Shown here one piece after another: positions 19,205-28,346 of a DNA stretch of 64,000 nucleotides; the first letter of the stretch is position 1; each line of letters begins with the position of its first letter. The notes under the pieces were generated by a model. The model worked only from the letters and a program-made list of their open reading frames with translations, was not told where the DNA came from and made no database searches. Origin of the DNA: Pseudoalteromonas luteoviolacea NCIMB 1944 (lineage in GTDB: Bacteria > Pseudomonadota > Gammaproteobacteria > Enterobacterales > Alteromonadaceae); contig NZ_AUXS01000019.1 of the NCBI RefSeq assembly GCF_001625565.1, positions 83,484 through 147,483 on the forward strand, written 5' to 3'. The position numbers were made by a program, and so were the translations under genes.

Positions 19205-19378
19205 ATGAAATTACACCTAAATAAAAAAAATCTAAAAAACTTATGCGACAAGAAAGTAGTAGACTCGGAGCAGACGCCATTGATCGCAGGCGGCGGTAGT
19301 GCTATCCCCCCGACCAGAGTGCAAAAGGGTTGTCCTTATTTCTCTTACTTTCCTGTGAATACCTGTCGCCCTCGATAA
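19205..19378 (+). CDS. Small peptide with RiPP-like leader and GG motif
   Basis: 57 residues from the ATG at 19205, with AAGGA 7 nt upstream; the in-frame GTG at 19190 is too close to it. The N-terminus MKLHLNKKNLKNLCDKK resembles the LxLNKKxLKNL leaders of class I lanthipeptide-like and GG-type natural product precursors. It is followed by TPLIAGGG, a double-glycine-like cleavage point. The putative core is about 26 residues, Ser/Thr/Pro/Tyr-containing with two cysteines (KGCPYFSYF, then VNTCRPR). No modification enzyme or exporter of the usual classes is adjacent. The five-gene operon ending at 18919 is the nearest candidate. Confidence 0.5.
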   Translation: MKLHLNKKNLKNLCDKKVVDSEQTPLIAGGGSAIPPTRVQKGCPYFSYFPVNTCRPR

Positions 19379-19464
19379 TCGAGATGATAAATGGGGCATG
19401 CAATATGCTCCATTGAAACAGTACAACGAGCAAATCAAACAATACAAAACAGCACTTGTTTTTC

Positions 19465-19746
19465 TTAATATTCAGAAACTAGACTCATGCTCAGAGCACC
19501 TTCTCTAAGTTGTGTCAAAGTCAAAAATTTTTTTAAAGTTGTATATAGGCCTTTGAGGTAATCAGGCTTTGATATAGTTTTTATAAGTATTGCGCCGGTA
19601 CCCATGCTAAAATCTACTAACCCTGAGTTTTCTCTTAAGTTACCAGTAAAGTCCTCTATAAATCTCATTGTGGTGAATTTTGGATGCATACAACTGTCAG
19701 ATCCCCGACTTAACAATGACTTAAACGAAAACTTTAAAAAAGTCAT
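19465..19746 (-). CDS. Doubtful small ORF
   Basis: About 94 codons from the ATG at 19746, or 108 from a GTG at 19791. The product contains SLLSRGSDSCMHPKFT, then MRFIEDFTGNLREN, which looks more protein-like than the overlapping plus-strand frame at 19604-19876. No ribosome binding site is visible at either start and I do not recognise a family. It may be a remnant. Confidence 0.2.
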   Translation of the reverse strand: MTFLKFSFKSLLSRGSDSCMHPKFTTMRFIEDFTGNLRENSGLVDFSMGTGAILIKTISKPDYLKGLYTTLKKFLTLTQLREGALSMSLVSEY

Positions 19747-19894
19747 GCGAAAATATACTTGCTTATATTCTATGCTATCTAAAGGGAACACTTTTTTCTA
19801 TTTTTACTTTTCAGTTATAATTTGCCTCTTGATTACACTGATATGCAGCGTGCAGTATCAGTCGAACATGCAGTAAAGACAACGGGGAAAAACA

Positions 19895-20374
19895 ATGAAA
19901 AAGTGGATATTAGCAGTGGGCTTAATGATATTTTGCGGGCAGGGAATTGCCAAAGAGCCAAACACGCTGTTTGTGGTTCATAGTGTAACGTTAAATGATC
20001 AAAACAAAGCAAAAAAAAGACCGTACTATGAAAAAGGCGAACGGTTTCAAATTTTTAACCTAGAAAGCCAGTCAATGAAGACAATTTATCAAAATAAAAA
20101 GATAAAAAGCGTTTATCTTGAACCTGGAAATTATTGTTTTGCTTCAGTTTTTATATCTCAATCTCAGCGAGTACCAATAAAGAATAAAATATGTTTTGTT
20201 ATCTCAGATGAGCACATAAATAATATGGGAACATTTGTGATTGGGACTAGGGTAGCTGGTAAATCGCCATATGCATTAATCGTTGATATTAAGCAAAACT
20301 ACGATGAAATAGCCCAAGCAGCTAATCAGCCTAGTGCAAAACCAGTACGCTTGTTTAAGATTAAAGGGTCATAG
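19895..20374 (+). CDS. Secreted hypothetical protein (159 aa)
   Basis: Starts MKKWILAVGLMIFCGQGIA, a clear Sec signal peptide, with GGGGAAA before the ATG. The mature part is beta-rich, with SVYLEPGNYCFASVFISQS and KNKICFVIS. The LEPGNY segment and the two cysteines recall DUF2846-like periplasmic domains, but the match is weak. It is monocistronic. A bidirectional terminator at 20617 separates it from the convergent hydrolase gene. Confidence 0.6.
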   Translation: MKKWILAVGLMIFCGQGIAKEPNTLFVVHSVTLNDQNKAKKRPYYEKGERFQIFNLESQSMKTIYQNKKIKSVYLEPGNYCFASVFISQSQRVPIKNKICFVISDEHINNMGTFVIGTRVAGKSPYALIVDIKQNYDEIAQAANQPSAKPVRLFKIKGS

Positions 20375-20616
20375 TGGATAGAATGAGTAAATTTTGAACT
20401 TATTTAAAAGTTACTTTCCTAGCCCGTTGTAACAAGTCCGTATGACTAAATAAGCTTAAAAGGACGTTGATACAGGCTTTTTGGACCGCTTGAGCTTTGT
20501 TTAAAAATATTTCTGAACTGATGACTGCCAATCTCAACTGAGGAACTTAAATAATCTTCAAGGGAAAAATTTTAGAAATGCCCGCAGTTAAATCAACAGA
20601 GCTGGATAGATTTTAC

Positions 20617-20648
20617 AAAAAGCCCAATCGTTATACAAAGGGCTTTTT
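20617..20648. terminator. Bidirectional intrinsic terminator
   Basis: AAAAAGCCC (20617-20625) and GGGCTTTTT (20640-20648) form a perfect stem with T runs on both strands. It lies between the plus gene ending at 20374 and the minus gene ending at 20693. The rest of 20375-20692 holds nothing I recognise. Confidence 0.85.
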
Positions 20649-20692
20649 TATACGCTACTTTGTCTCACAAACCAAGTTTATCAATAAGTTGC

Positions 20693-21904
20693 TCAAATGA
20701 ATGCAGGTAGGATCTTTTCGGCGATAATCTGTTTGTATTGGGGTTTGTTATCGTGCGCTGTGTGTACGATTAACAGATCTAGTTCTTCAACGATCATGAT
20801 GATTTGACCGTTGCCACCTTGAGCTGACATGCCTAAATATTTTTTATCGCCGACTTTCATATCGACTCCCCACCAGAAATAGCCATACCCTTGTTTTGAG
20901 ACGTCTTGTCCGCCCCAATGGACATCATCATCTCCCGTTAATAAAAGCCTGCTTGTACCGTCAGTAATGAACTCTTCAGGGATTAGCTGCTCACCTTGCC
21001 ATTTACCTTTGTTCATCGCGAGGATACCAAACTTAATCATATCGCGTGACGTCATGCTACTGCGCCAACCAGCTTCAGGCAGGCCCGTAGAGCCATTTGT
21101 GCGCCATCTGTAATTTGTGATCCCCATTTTGTTAAGCAGTTCTTTTTTAATAAAGTCTTTTGCAGATCCTGGAACTACAGCCTCAACAACTTGCATCACT
21201 AAGGCTGGTCCATAGCCATATTTGAACGTTTGAGATTGTGCAGTGATCGGCGCGCTATTCTCAAGGATTGTCTGAATTTCCCTTTGTCCCTTTAATTGAT
21301 TTGGAAGTTTGTAAATCTTAGTTTTTTGCTCATCGCTTACTCGAATACCGGAAGTCATCGTTAATGCGTGGCGTAGTGTTATTTTTTCTGCGCCTTCAAC
21401 TAATTTGCTTTTGTCTAATTGATTAAGAAAGCTAATAAACGGTTTGTCCAAATCATCCATTGAAAGGTAGCCAAGTTGAATAGCACGGCCGAGCGCTAAG
21501 CCTGAATATGTTTTGGTCGCAGATGCTTGGTAATGAGGCAAGTTTAAGCGACCTTTACCATAATATGATTCAAAAACAAGTTTACCTTTGTGAGCAATGA
21601 GCAGGCTGTCGAATGTCCCATGTTTGTAAGCTGCAATCTCTTTAGCAAATTCAGTGATCATTTTTTTATTGCCGCCATCTGTGCCTAATTTACCAACGCG
21701 TATTCCATCGTGTCTACTCGCAGGAGAAACATCGATAAAAGCATTTTCGAGATAGGGGATCTCAGTATAAGTTAGCTTTGCTTCAGCGGTTGAAATTTCT
21801 GGTGCTTGATTTTTACTTTGTCCGCTATGTGCAAAAGCGATACTGCTGTAATTGGAAACGAGAGCGGCAACAACTAAGCTTGTCACTGTTAATCTAATGG
21901 TCAT
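20693..21904 (-). CDS. Serine hydrolase of the class C beta-lactamase fold
   Basis: 403 residues from the ATG at 21904, which has AGGA 6 nt upstream and begins a signal peptide (MTIRLTVTSLVVAALVS... SIAFA). The SxxK motif SATK lies near residue 127 and the second motif region reads KYGYGPALV. HTA in LIVHTAHDN replaces the KTG box, as in esterases and peptidases of family S12. Such enzymes act in the periplasm as esterases, D-aminopeptidases or penicillin-binding protein relatives; antibiotic resistance is not implied. It is monocistronic. Confidence 0.85.
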   Translation of the reverse strand: MTIRLTVTSLVVAALVSNYSSIAFAHSGQSKNQAPEISTAEAKLTYTEIPYLENAFIDVSPASRHDGIRVGKLGTDGGNKKMITEFAKEIAAYKHGTFDSLLIAHKGKLVFESYYGKGRLNLPHYQASATKTYSGLALGRAIQLGYLSMDDLDKPFISFLNQLDKSKLVEGAEKITLRHALTMTSGIRVSDEQKTKIYKLPNQLKGQREIQTILENSAPITAQSQTFKYGYGPALVMQVVEAVVPGSAKDFIKKELLNKMGITNYRWRTNGSTGLPEAGWRSSMTSRDMIKFGILAMNKGKWQGEQLIPEEFITDGTSRLLLTGDDDVHWGGQDVSKQGYGYFWWGVDMKVGDKKYLGMSAQGGNGQIIMIVEELDLLIVHTAHDNKPQYKQIIAEKILPAFI

Positions 21905-22827
21905 AGGTTTTCCTATTGTTATGTTTATAATCAATAAATAAGCTGTATTCAGTCAATTTATTCAGTGAGTAGCGAATTCAAATTATCTACTGGCTATTAC
22001 TGTAACCGAGTAAAAATTGGATGCTTGTGTTTCCCATGATTTTTAGTTTACTTCAATCTGATAAATTATTATTTCATTACTTATCAATGAGGTGGTGGTG
22101 AATTTTAGTGGTGAGCCTGTGTTTTATCTCTGGGATATTATGGATGTTGTGAATCCTGAATTTGTAGCGTTGTAGAAAAAAAACGCTAAAAGTATTGTGT
22201 ACTAACTGGAAAAGTACGCCCAACATTTATGAAGCCTTCAAATTGAACTTCCCGGGTCAGGAGCAAAGCAACAAAGATAATTTGGTTCCTGCATCTCTCT
22301 AGCTTGGGATAGTATCTATTGGGCTGATGGTTGGCGAGAACGAGCACTGCCGACAGGAGTTACTGCAGTATACGTCGCTGCTCAGTTCGTGGGTACGACG
22401 TCAATTGATGTTCGCAACTTACAGGTATTACAAAAGACAAGTATGACAATGCACCGGGAGATAATACTGGGTTTTGCACATTGAAAGAAGGTGGGTTTTT
22501 GAGGCTTCCTTATAGTATACCGATTTGGAAAAGGTCACTTCAGCATATAAGCAATGATACGTACTACTAGCACTGTCACTATTGTATGTGGCAAGTTGAA
22601 AAAATGCGGCAACCTGATGGTTGCAAAGCAAAATGAAAAAAGTAGGTTTGAGTGGGTGTAATCGTTAAGCTGCTACAATATGAGTAAAGTTAAATTTACT
22701 CGTAATAAATAAAAGAAAGACATTTTCCAAATGCTTAGAGTGCAATTTAAGGAAATACTTTAACTATCAATATATTTAGCTAAAGTGGTATATTATTTAT
22801 TGATTATATTAGTAAAAGAGTTAAATA
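21905..22827. other. Long intergenic region with a decayed gene
   Basis: About 920 bp. Apart from the decayed coding segment at about 22192-22484 I see no gene. The last 100 bp are A/T-rich and probably carry the promoter of the esterase gene at 22828. Confidence 0.45.
22192..22484 (+). pseudogene. Decayed coding fragment in two frames
   Basis: One frame reads LCTNWKSTPNIYEAFKLNF followed by PGQEQSNKDNLVPASL and a stop. Shifting frame gives WDSIYWADGWRERALPTGV, then TAVYVAAQFVGTTSIDVRN. The second part looks like a beta-strand carbohydrate-binding or discoidin-like domain (AVYV..QFVG..SIDV). It is a frameshifted remnant with no start and the family is unknown. Confidence 0.3.
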
Positions 22828-23757
22828 ATGACCAATTGTCTTGAAGCAGGGATTAGAGAGCTAGTCGACGAATTTCATGCCAACGGAAAGCCATGCCCTT
22901 CAACGCAAACTATCTCGGAAAGACGAGCAGGTTATATAGCGAGCACTGTGCTAGCGGGTCAAAGCCCTAAGATAGAAGAGGAGTTTATAGATGTTATTAA
23001 TGGTGTTCAGGTTAAGATATACAAGCCGAATGAACAGGCTAATTTGCCAATAACAGTATATTTTCATGGTGGGTGTTTTATTAGTGGCGGTTTTGAAACT
23101 CACGATATTCAGTTGCGACAAATAGCGCATATGTCCAATTCCATTGTTATCTGCATCAAATACAGGTTAGCACCGGAGCATAGGTATCCTGCGGCTCATG
23201 ACGATGTTTACCAAGCGGTGATTGGTATTAAGGAAGTTGGACAAAAATATGGTGGCGATCCAGCGAAAATAGTATTTGTTGGTGATAGTGCTGGTGGACA
23301 ATTGGCACTAGCTACAACGCTTAGGCTCAAGCAAAATCAGCAGTGGTTACCACGTAGTCAAATTCTTATTTATCCGATGTTAGATCCCAAAGGAAATTCC
23401 GATAGCTACAGGGAAAATGGAGCAGACTATATAATCACAGCAAATATGCTGTTATCTGGTTTCTATTTATACGCAAATAGTGAAGAAGAGTTGAATAACG
23501 AGCCCGAGTTAAACTTACTAGATTGCGACTTGAGTGGATTGCCTAGTACAACCATTATTACTGCTGAGTTTGACCCTTTACGTGACGAAGGAGAAAAGCT
23601 CTACAAGTTAATTCGCAGCTATGGTGTTGAAGCGTATTGTGAGCGCTACTCGGGTGTCATCCACGGCTTTTTCCAGCTCAGTGGTGTAAGCAGTTCCGCA
23701 CAAAGCTGCATTGTAGCAGTTGCAAACCAAATAAAACGAGAGAGTTACACACGTTAA
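22828..23757 (+). CDS. Alpha/beta hydrolase fold-3 esterase (HSL family)
   Basis: 309 residues. The oxyanion motif HGGCF lies near residue 79, the nucleophile motif GDSAGG near 152-157, Asp in EFDPLRDEG near 248 and His in VIHGFFQL near 277, so the whole catalytic triad is present. SIVICIKYRLAPEHRYPAA is the HSL signature. There is no signal peptide, so it is a cytoplasmic carboxylesterase/lipase for short acyl esters. It is monocistronic behind a long AT-rich upstream region. Confidence 0.9.
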   Translation: MTNCLEAGIRELVDEFHANGKPCPSTQTISERRAGYIASTVLAGQSPKIEEEFIDVINGVQVKIYKPNEQANLPITVYFHGGCFISGGFETHDIQLRQIAHMSNSIVICIKYRLAPEHRYPAAHDDVYQAVIGIKEVGQKYGGDPAKIVFVGDSAGGQLALATTLRLKQNQQWLPRSQILIYPMLDPKGNSDSYRENGADYIITANMLLSGFYLYANSEEELNNEPELNLLDCDLSGLPSTTIITAEFDPLRDEGEKLYKLIRSYGVEAYCERYSGVIHGFFQLSGVSSSAQSCIVAVANQIKRESYTR

Positions 23758-23938
23758 AAGGTGTATTGTCATTCATAGGTGAATGTATAGCATGTAATGA
23801 GCATGTTACGATAACACCAAAATCTACAATTGCTTTAACTTATAATCGAGTAAAAACGGGCGAGTTTTATACTGCGTAACTTCTTAATCTGTAAGCCGAT
23901 CACATCCTTTGTAGTAACTAATTTTATGAGGTTATTAA

Positions 23939-24832
23939 ATGACGGCTTATTATCACTATACGACACTTAGTCTCGCTGAAAAAATTAAAGACGGTGGTTT
24001 GTCTACCAATTATTTTCGCACCAATAAAAAAAGAGCAACTGCCGGTGGTAGCTTTGATATAGATAAGGCGGAAAACTTTGATAAACGAGTGTCTAGCCAA
24101 CTGAACGATTTTGCAAGCTTTATAGCCAGAGAAACACAGAGCAATGATCCAATGGGGTTACACGCAGCACTGGTGCATCTTGCAAAAGAGCAAGCTGAAC
24201 TATTAGAAAGTAGCTTAGCATTGGACCCTATTCAACTACACAAACAGTATTTAATGAATCTTGAGTGCTTACTCGAACAGGTATATCACACCTCTGCTCC
24301 TGCAAAAAATATGGCGAGAGAATTGGCATTATTGTTACTAAAAATAGAAGTGGTCGATAAGATATCTCATTCATCGTTATTCAAAAAAGATATGGTCGCC
24401 AGTACCAAGCGTTTTACACTTAAACCTCAAACCAAAAAGGCGTTAGCAGGGCTGTTCTTAGAGTCAGAAAACCATCTCTACAAGTGGATAAAAGCGTTGA
24501 CGCTTGCGTATACCAAGTTCTATTACGACTCTGAGGAGATTGTGTGCTCTACGCATATCTATTTTTTCGACCGTCACAGAGCTGAGAATGAAGGAACAGA
24601 TTATATCAAAAGGCTTCGAAAGTTCGAAAATGATATCGTTATATTAAAAGTTGATCTCGAAGCAGAAGAGGTGATCTTAGATGAGGCTCAAGGTAACGCA
24701 TTTATGGCCGTACCTCAGCATATTCAACCATCAAAAATTGATTTTCAGCATATTGCGTCCAATGAGACGAGCTGGGTTGAAGGCGGGAACTGGGTAAATA
24801 TCAGGCACCTTGGTAGTCTCTACGCAATATAA
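23939..24832 (+). CDS. Hypothetical protein with possible ADP-ribosyltransferase-like N-terminus
   Basis: 297 residues with GAGG before the ATG and no signal peptide. It opens with YYHYTTLSLAEKIKDGGLST, the H-Y-T...L..I...GGL pattern seen at the NAD-binding start of DarT-like and other ART-fold proteins. The C-terminal third has beta-strand segments (STHIYFFDR, then DIVILKVDL and NAFMAVPQHIQPSKIDF) like the later strands of such folds. The middle is a long helical insertion (QAELLESSLALDP...). The catalytic Glu cannot be assigned, so the fold call is tentative. There is no cognate antitoxin-like neighbour. Confidence 0.4.
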   Translation: MTAYYHYTTLSLAEKIKDGGLSTNYFRTNKKRATAGGSFDIDKAENFDKRVSSQLNDFASFIARETQSNDPMGLHAALVHLAKEQAELLESSLALDPIQLHKQYLMNLECLLEQVYHTSAPAKNMARELALLLLKIEVVDKISHSSLFKKDMVASTKRFTLKPQTKKALAGLFLESENHLYKWIKALTLAYTKFYYDSEEIVCSTHIYFFDRHRAENEGTDYIKRLRKFENDIVILKVDLEAEEVILDEAQGNAFMAVPQHIQPSKIDFQHIASNETSWVEGGNWVNIRHLGSLYAI

Positions 24833-25175
24833 ACCAGTATTATCACGTTTTCAGCATAACATGCCAGTTCAAAGGTGGTGATGGACTCTATCTAATGTAC
24901 AAAGTACATGGCAAGGCGAACGGTAAAGCTCAATGTTCACCTCATTATTTGGCATGTGCTAATGTATAAATATCGTAATTTATTTGAGGGTTAAAGGTTA
25001 GTATTTTTGGCGTTTTTAGCTATCTTTTATAACGGTAGCTGTAAGCGTTCATTGGGTTCTATAACGAGTGTATGTAAAAAAGTCATAGTTTACAGCTACT
25101 CTAGTTGGAGAGATGACAGATGGCTGGTTGGATATACCCTAGCCATGATAACTATATTGAAAATAGAGAGTAGAC
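24833..25175. other. Intergenic, no gene recognised
   Basis: About 340 bp between the ART-like gene and the Pmp3 peptide gene. Short frames here have no ribosome binding site. The segment just before 25176 ends with a GAG-type ribosome binding site. Confidence 0.4.
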
Positions 25176-25361
25176 ATGAGTTCAAACAACGTAAGTATTG
25201 TGAATCTAATTTTTGCTATTTTTCTACCACCAATTGGCGCTTTTTTACAGGTCGGATTTAGTTTGCACTTTTTTATCAATATTGTGCTTACTCTACTGGG
25301 CGGTCTACCTGGTATGATCCATGCAATTTGGTTGGTTGTTACGAATAAAACAGGTGACTAA
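25176..25361 (+). CDS. Pmp3/YqaE (UPF0057) small membrane protein
   Basis: 61 residues with two transmembrane helices. The core FLPPIGAFLQVGFSLHFFIN, followed by LLGGLPGMIHAIWLV, is the Pmp3 signature (PP-G-FL, then LLG..PG.IHA). Pmp3 proteins are stress-associated plasma membrane proteolipids that influence membrane potential. It is monocistronic, and an imperfect hairpin at about 25379-25411 follows the gene. Confidence 0.85.
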   Translation: MSSNNVSIVNLIFAIFLPPIGAFLQVGFSLHFFINIVLTLLGGLPGMIHAIWLVVTNKTGD

Positions 25362-25569
25362 AAGTATTTTTGTTAACATTGGTGAGTCAGGTTAAATGCC
25401 TAACTCGCCAATTACGATTTTGTGGATGGGCGTGCCATTTAATTTAACCAGTTTTCCTTCTCGCTTAAAATGTCGCGTTCTTATTTACCTAGTTAGCCTA
25501 ACAATCTATGAATTTATACAAGGAGATTTACTAAATCTGCTGTGCAGTGAAGTAGGGGGCTTATAAATA

Positions 25570-25597
25570 AAAATGCTGCCACGAAGGACAGCATTTT
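25570..25597 (-). terminator. Terminator of the zinc TonB receptor gene
   Basis: AAAATGCTG (25570-25578) pairs with CAGCATTTT (25589-25597). Read on the minus strand, the stem is followed by a T-rich tract. It lies 27 nt after the receptor stop codon. Confidence 0.8.
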
Positions 25598-25623
25598 GGG
25601 TCTCTATAAAAGAAAGGAACTGG

Positions 25624-28197
25624 TTAGAAGTAAGCTCTAATACCAAGCTTCACATTGCGCCCAGGCAGAGGCGCTTGTTCTTTGATGAAAGAGCTATGTA
25701 CGAAGCCCAGCTCATCAGTAAGGTTTTCTAAATTCAAGTAACCTACCATATCGACACCTTGTACATCGAAATCGTAGCTCATGCTTGCATCAACTAATGT
25801 ATAACCTTTAGTAACGGTTTCGTATGATGCAATTTCATCTTGTTCTAGGTAGCGTGTGATAGTCATATCAGCTGAGAAAGGGCCTCTCTCATAGGCATAA
25901 CTCACACCGAGTTTATTACTTGGAATACGTGGTAAGTTTTGTCCGTTGTCTAATTCAGCACGTAGATGATCACCAAATACCTTAACGCGGTTTAATTCGT
26001 TGATTTGATAGTGTACGTCAAACTCTAAACCGTATAGTTTTGCATCTTGGCTAACAAACTGATAAACATCGCGCGCGCCTTCGTGCTCGTGGTCGGCTAC
26101 TTCTAGTCCGTGTTCTGATGTGAAGAAGTAGTCAGTTTTTTCTTGGTAGTAGAAATCTGCAATGTCGTTGTAGAAGAAGTTTACCGTGTAACCAAAATCT
26201 CCAACAAAACGACGGAAGCTAATGTCTAAGTTAGTCGCAGTTTCTTTTTCGATATCAGTAGGTTCAAAGTGAATTTCAGTACCTTCGATATGGTAACCTA
26301 GACCTAACTCATATGTGCTAGTCGCGATGTGCAAACCATTAGACAGCAACTCAGCTGTAAGAGGTGCACGCTCAGAACGTGACAAACTAACCGCAACATT
26401 GTGACCCGGTGCATAGGTATATACACCACCCACAGAAGCACTGACATTGGTCATATCTAATGTGTAGTCAGTAATTTGAGTTGTTTTGACTAATTCCTCT
26501 TCGTGACCATGGTCGTGGCCGTGCTCGTCTTCTTCATGACCGTGCTCATCATGATCATCATCGTGACCAATGTGCGTTTCAGTGATCTGACTGCTTAACT
26601 CATAGTTTTCAACACGTGCACCTAACTCGAGCGTAAAGTCGCCAAACTCACGCTCTTCTAATACGTAGAATGCGTGTGTTGTGGTGCTAGTTGCTGGAGT
26701 AAATGCTTCCGCGCCTTGTGCTTCATAGTCGCTATCAGAGTAGTGATAGCCAAAGATACCATGCCACTGGCCGATACGGTGCTCGAAGTTAGTTCTTAGC
26801 TCTGTAGTTTCATTTTTGAATACAGTGCCAACTGTGCCAGCTTCAATTTCTGCATGTTCGTAATCTGTGTATCCAGCACGAATTTGAATCGATTCTAACC
26901 AGTTATTGTGAAGTGAATAGTTGAATAGTGCCTGCCAACGGTCTTGTTTAACGCGTGCAAACACGTTGTGATTTTCTTCTTCATGGCCGTGTGCATCTTC
27001 ATCACCATGGTCATCGTGACCATCTTCATCATGTCCGTGTTCGTCATGGCCATGTTCTTCATCGTGATCGTGCTCATCGCCGTGATCATGATCGTGGTCA
27101 TGCCCGTGATCGTGACTGTGAGCTGGAATGCCATAGTCTGTTTCGATGCTGCCGTAAGAAAAACCAACAGTCATATGATCTGACACATAGCTTGTGCCAA
27201 TGTTGAATACTTCAGAATCAATGAATGTATTGTCTACTTTTTCCGCATACTCAGCGGCGTGCTCTTCACCTTCATGCTCGTCATGACCGTGTTCTTCACC
27301 TTCTTCGTGACCATGTTCATCTTCATGGTGCTCGTCATGATCGCCTGGCAGCTTAAAGTTCGGCGTATCGTAATCGCCACCTTTGCGTTTTACACCGTCA
27401 AAGTGGAAGTTGAAACCGTCATGACCTGCTTCAAATAACGCAGCAACCGTGTTGGTATTTGAATTAGTGTCATGGCTGTAATCGACAGCACCATTTGGTG
27501 TTTCAACGATATCTGTTGGAATACGGTTATCAACAACATTGACAACACCGCCAATTGCGCCTGAGCCGTAGAGTAATGTTGCTGGACCACGTAGAACTTC
27601 GATTTGCTCAGCACTTAGGGCGTCGTTTGTGTTTGCGTGATCAGGACCAATGCGTGACGCATCGCTGCTGTCTAATCCATTTTGTGTGATTTTTACGCGA
27701 GGGCCGTCCAAGCCACGAATGATTGGGCTTGATGATACTGGGCCAAAGTAACTCGCATTAATGCCTGGAAGGTCTTTTAGTGTTTCGCCAAGCGTTGGCT
27801 TTGCAGAATTCTTTAGCTTATCACCGCTGATAACGGTAACCGGAGAGGCCATCTCCATATTGCTTTTGTGAAGCGCTGATGCGTACACAACAATACTTTC
27901 AATAGAACTAGGTGTAAGCGTTACCGTAACGAAAGGAGAGTCTGGATTAACGCTCAAACGTTCATCGATAAAATTGTTTTTTGAAACATGAAGCTCAGAA
28001 GCAGCATCCACCGAAATGGTGAAGTTGCCATTTTCATCTGTTTTGATAGTTTGAGACTTACCGTGCAGATGGACGCTTGCATTGCTGACAGGGAGATTGT
28101 TTTTATCGACGACTTTACCGCTTAACTCACCAGCATGAGCTGATGTTGACAGCATAATTGCGCTGACACTCAGAGAAATCAAAGATTGCTTAAACAT
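25624..28197 (-). CDS. znuD: ZnuD-like TonB-dependent receptor with His-rich loops
   Basis: 857 residues with a signal peptide (ending STSAHA), then a carboxypeptidase-regulatory-like beta domain (residues ~23-95), a plug (PVTVISGDKL..., GPRVKITQNGLDSSDASR) and a beta-barrel ending in GIRAYF with the terminal aromatic. Three loops (about 26495-26575, 26970-27125 and 27250-27345) are packed with His, Asp and Glu, as in ZnuD and related zinc piracy receptors. It imports zinc or a zinc complex across the outer membrane using TonB energy. Two Zur-like boxes lie directly upstream. The N-terminal domain points to a Bacteroidetes/Alteromonadales-style variant. Confidence 0.85.
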   Translation of the reverse strand: MFKQSLISLSVSAIMLSTSAHAGELSGKVVDKNNLPVSNASVHLHGKSQTIKTDENGNFTISVDAASELHVSKNNFIDERLSVNPDSPFVTVTLTPSSIESIVVYASALHKSNMEMASPVTVISGDKLKNSAKPTLGETLKDLPGINASYFGPVSSSPIIRGLDGPRVKITQNGLDSSDASRIGPDHANTNDALSAEQIEVLRGPATLLYGSGAIGGVVNVVDNRIPTDIVETPNGAVDYSHDTNSNTNTVAALFEAGHDGFNFHFDGVKRKGGDYDTPNFKLPGDHDEHHEDEHGHEEGEEHGHDEHEGEEHAAEYAEKVDNTFIDSEVFNIGTSYVSDHMTVGFSYGSIETDYGIPAHSHDHGHDHDHDHGDEHDHDEEHGHDEHGHDEDGHDDHGDEDAHGHEEENHNVFARVKQDRWQALFNYSLHNNWLESIQIRAGYTDYEHAEIEAGTVGTVFKNETTELRTNFEHRIGQWHGIFGYHYSDSDYEAQGAEAFTPATSTTTHAFYVLEEREFGDFTLELGARVENYELSSQITETHIGHDDDHDEHGHEEDEHGHDHGHEEELVKTTQITDYTLDMTNVSASVGGVYTYAPGHNVAVSLSRSERAPLTAELLSNGLHIATSTYELGLGYHIEGTEIHFEPTDIEKETATNLDISFRRFVGDFGYTVNFFYNDIADFYYQEKTDYFFTSEHGLEVADHEHEGARDVYQFVSQDAKLYGLEFDVHYQINELNRVKVFGDHLRAELDNGQNLPRIPSNKLGVSYAYERGPFSADMTITRYLEQDEIASYETVTKGYTLVDASMSYDFDVQGVDMVGYLNLENLTDELGFVHSSFIKEQAPLPGRNVKLGIRAYF

Positions 28198-28228
28198 TAT
28201 ACTTCTTTTCTATATGTGATTGTGAACG

Positions 28229-28243
28229 TGTAATAATATAACA
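28229..28243. promoter_or_regulatory. Zur-like operator, proximal to the receptor gene
   Basis: TGTAATAATATAACA matches 14 of 15 positions of the gammaproteobacterial Zur core TGTTATAATATAACA as I know it. It lies 32 bp upstream of the receptor start, so zinc-bound Zur should block transcription. Confidence 0.75.
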
Positions 28244-28266
28244 CTGCAAAAAGCATAAAACAATGA

Positions 28267-28281
28267 TGTTATACTATAACT
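28267..28281. promoter_or_regulatory. Second Zur-like operator
   Basis: TGTTATACTATAACT matches 13 of 15 positions of the same Zur core. Its centre is 38 bp from the first box, between the divergent receptor and yaeQ genes, so it could affect both directions. Confidence 0.6.
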
Positions 28282-28346
28282 TTATATTTGAATTATGGTT
28301 GGCTGTTCCTATATTTAAAATAATATGGTGTTTATAAGACGGCGAT

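Noticed and set aside
19604..19876. 90-codon plus-strand ORF before the secreted protein gene
   Set aside because: No ribosome binding site, and it overlaps a slightly better minus-strand frame; probably noncoding.
25379..25411. Hairpin after the Pmp3 gene as a terminator
   Set aside because: The stem has a mismatch and a wobble pair and no T run; mentioned only with the gene.
26895..27206. Several overlapping ORFs opposite or shifted within the receptor gene, rich in Met/Thr or His/Arg
   Set aside because: They are frame shadows of the His/Asp-rich codons of the TonB receptor and have no ribosome binding sites.
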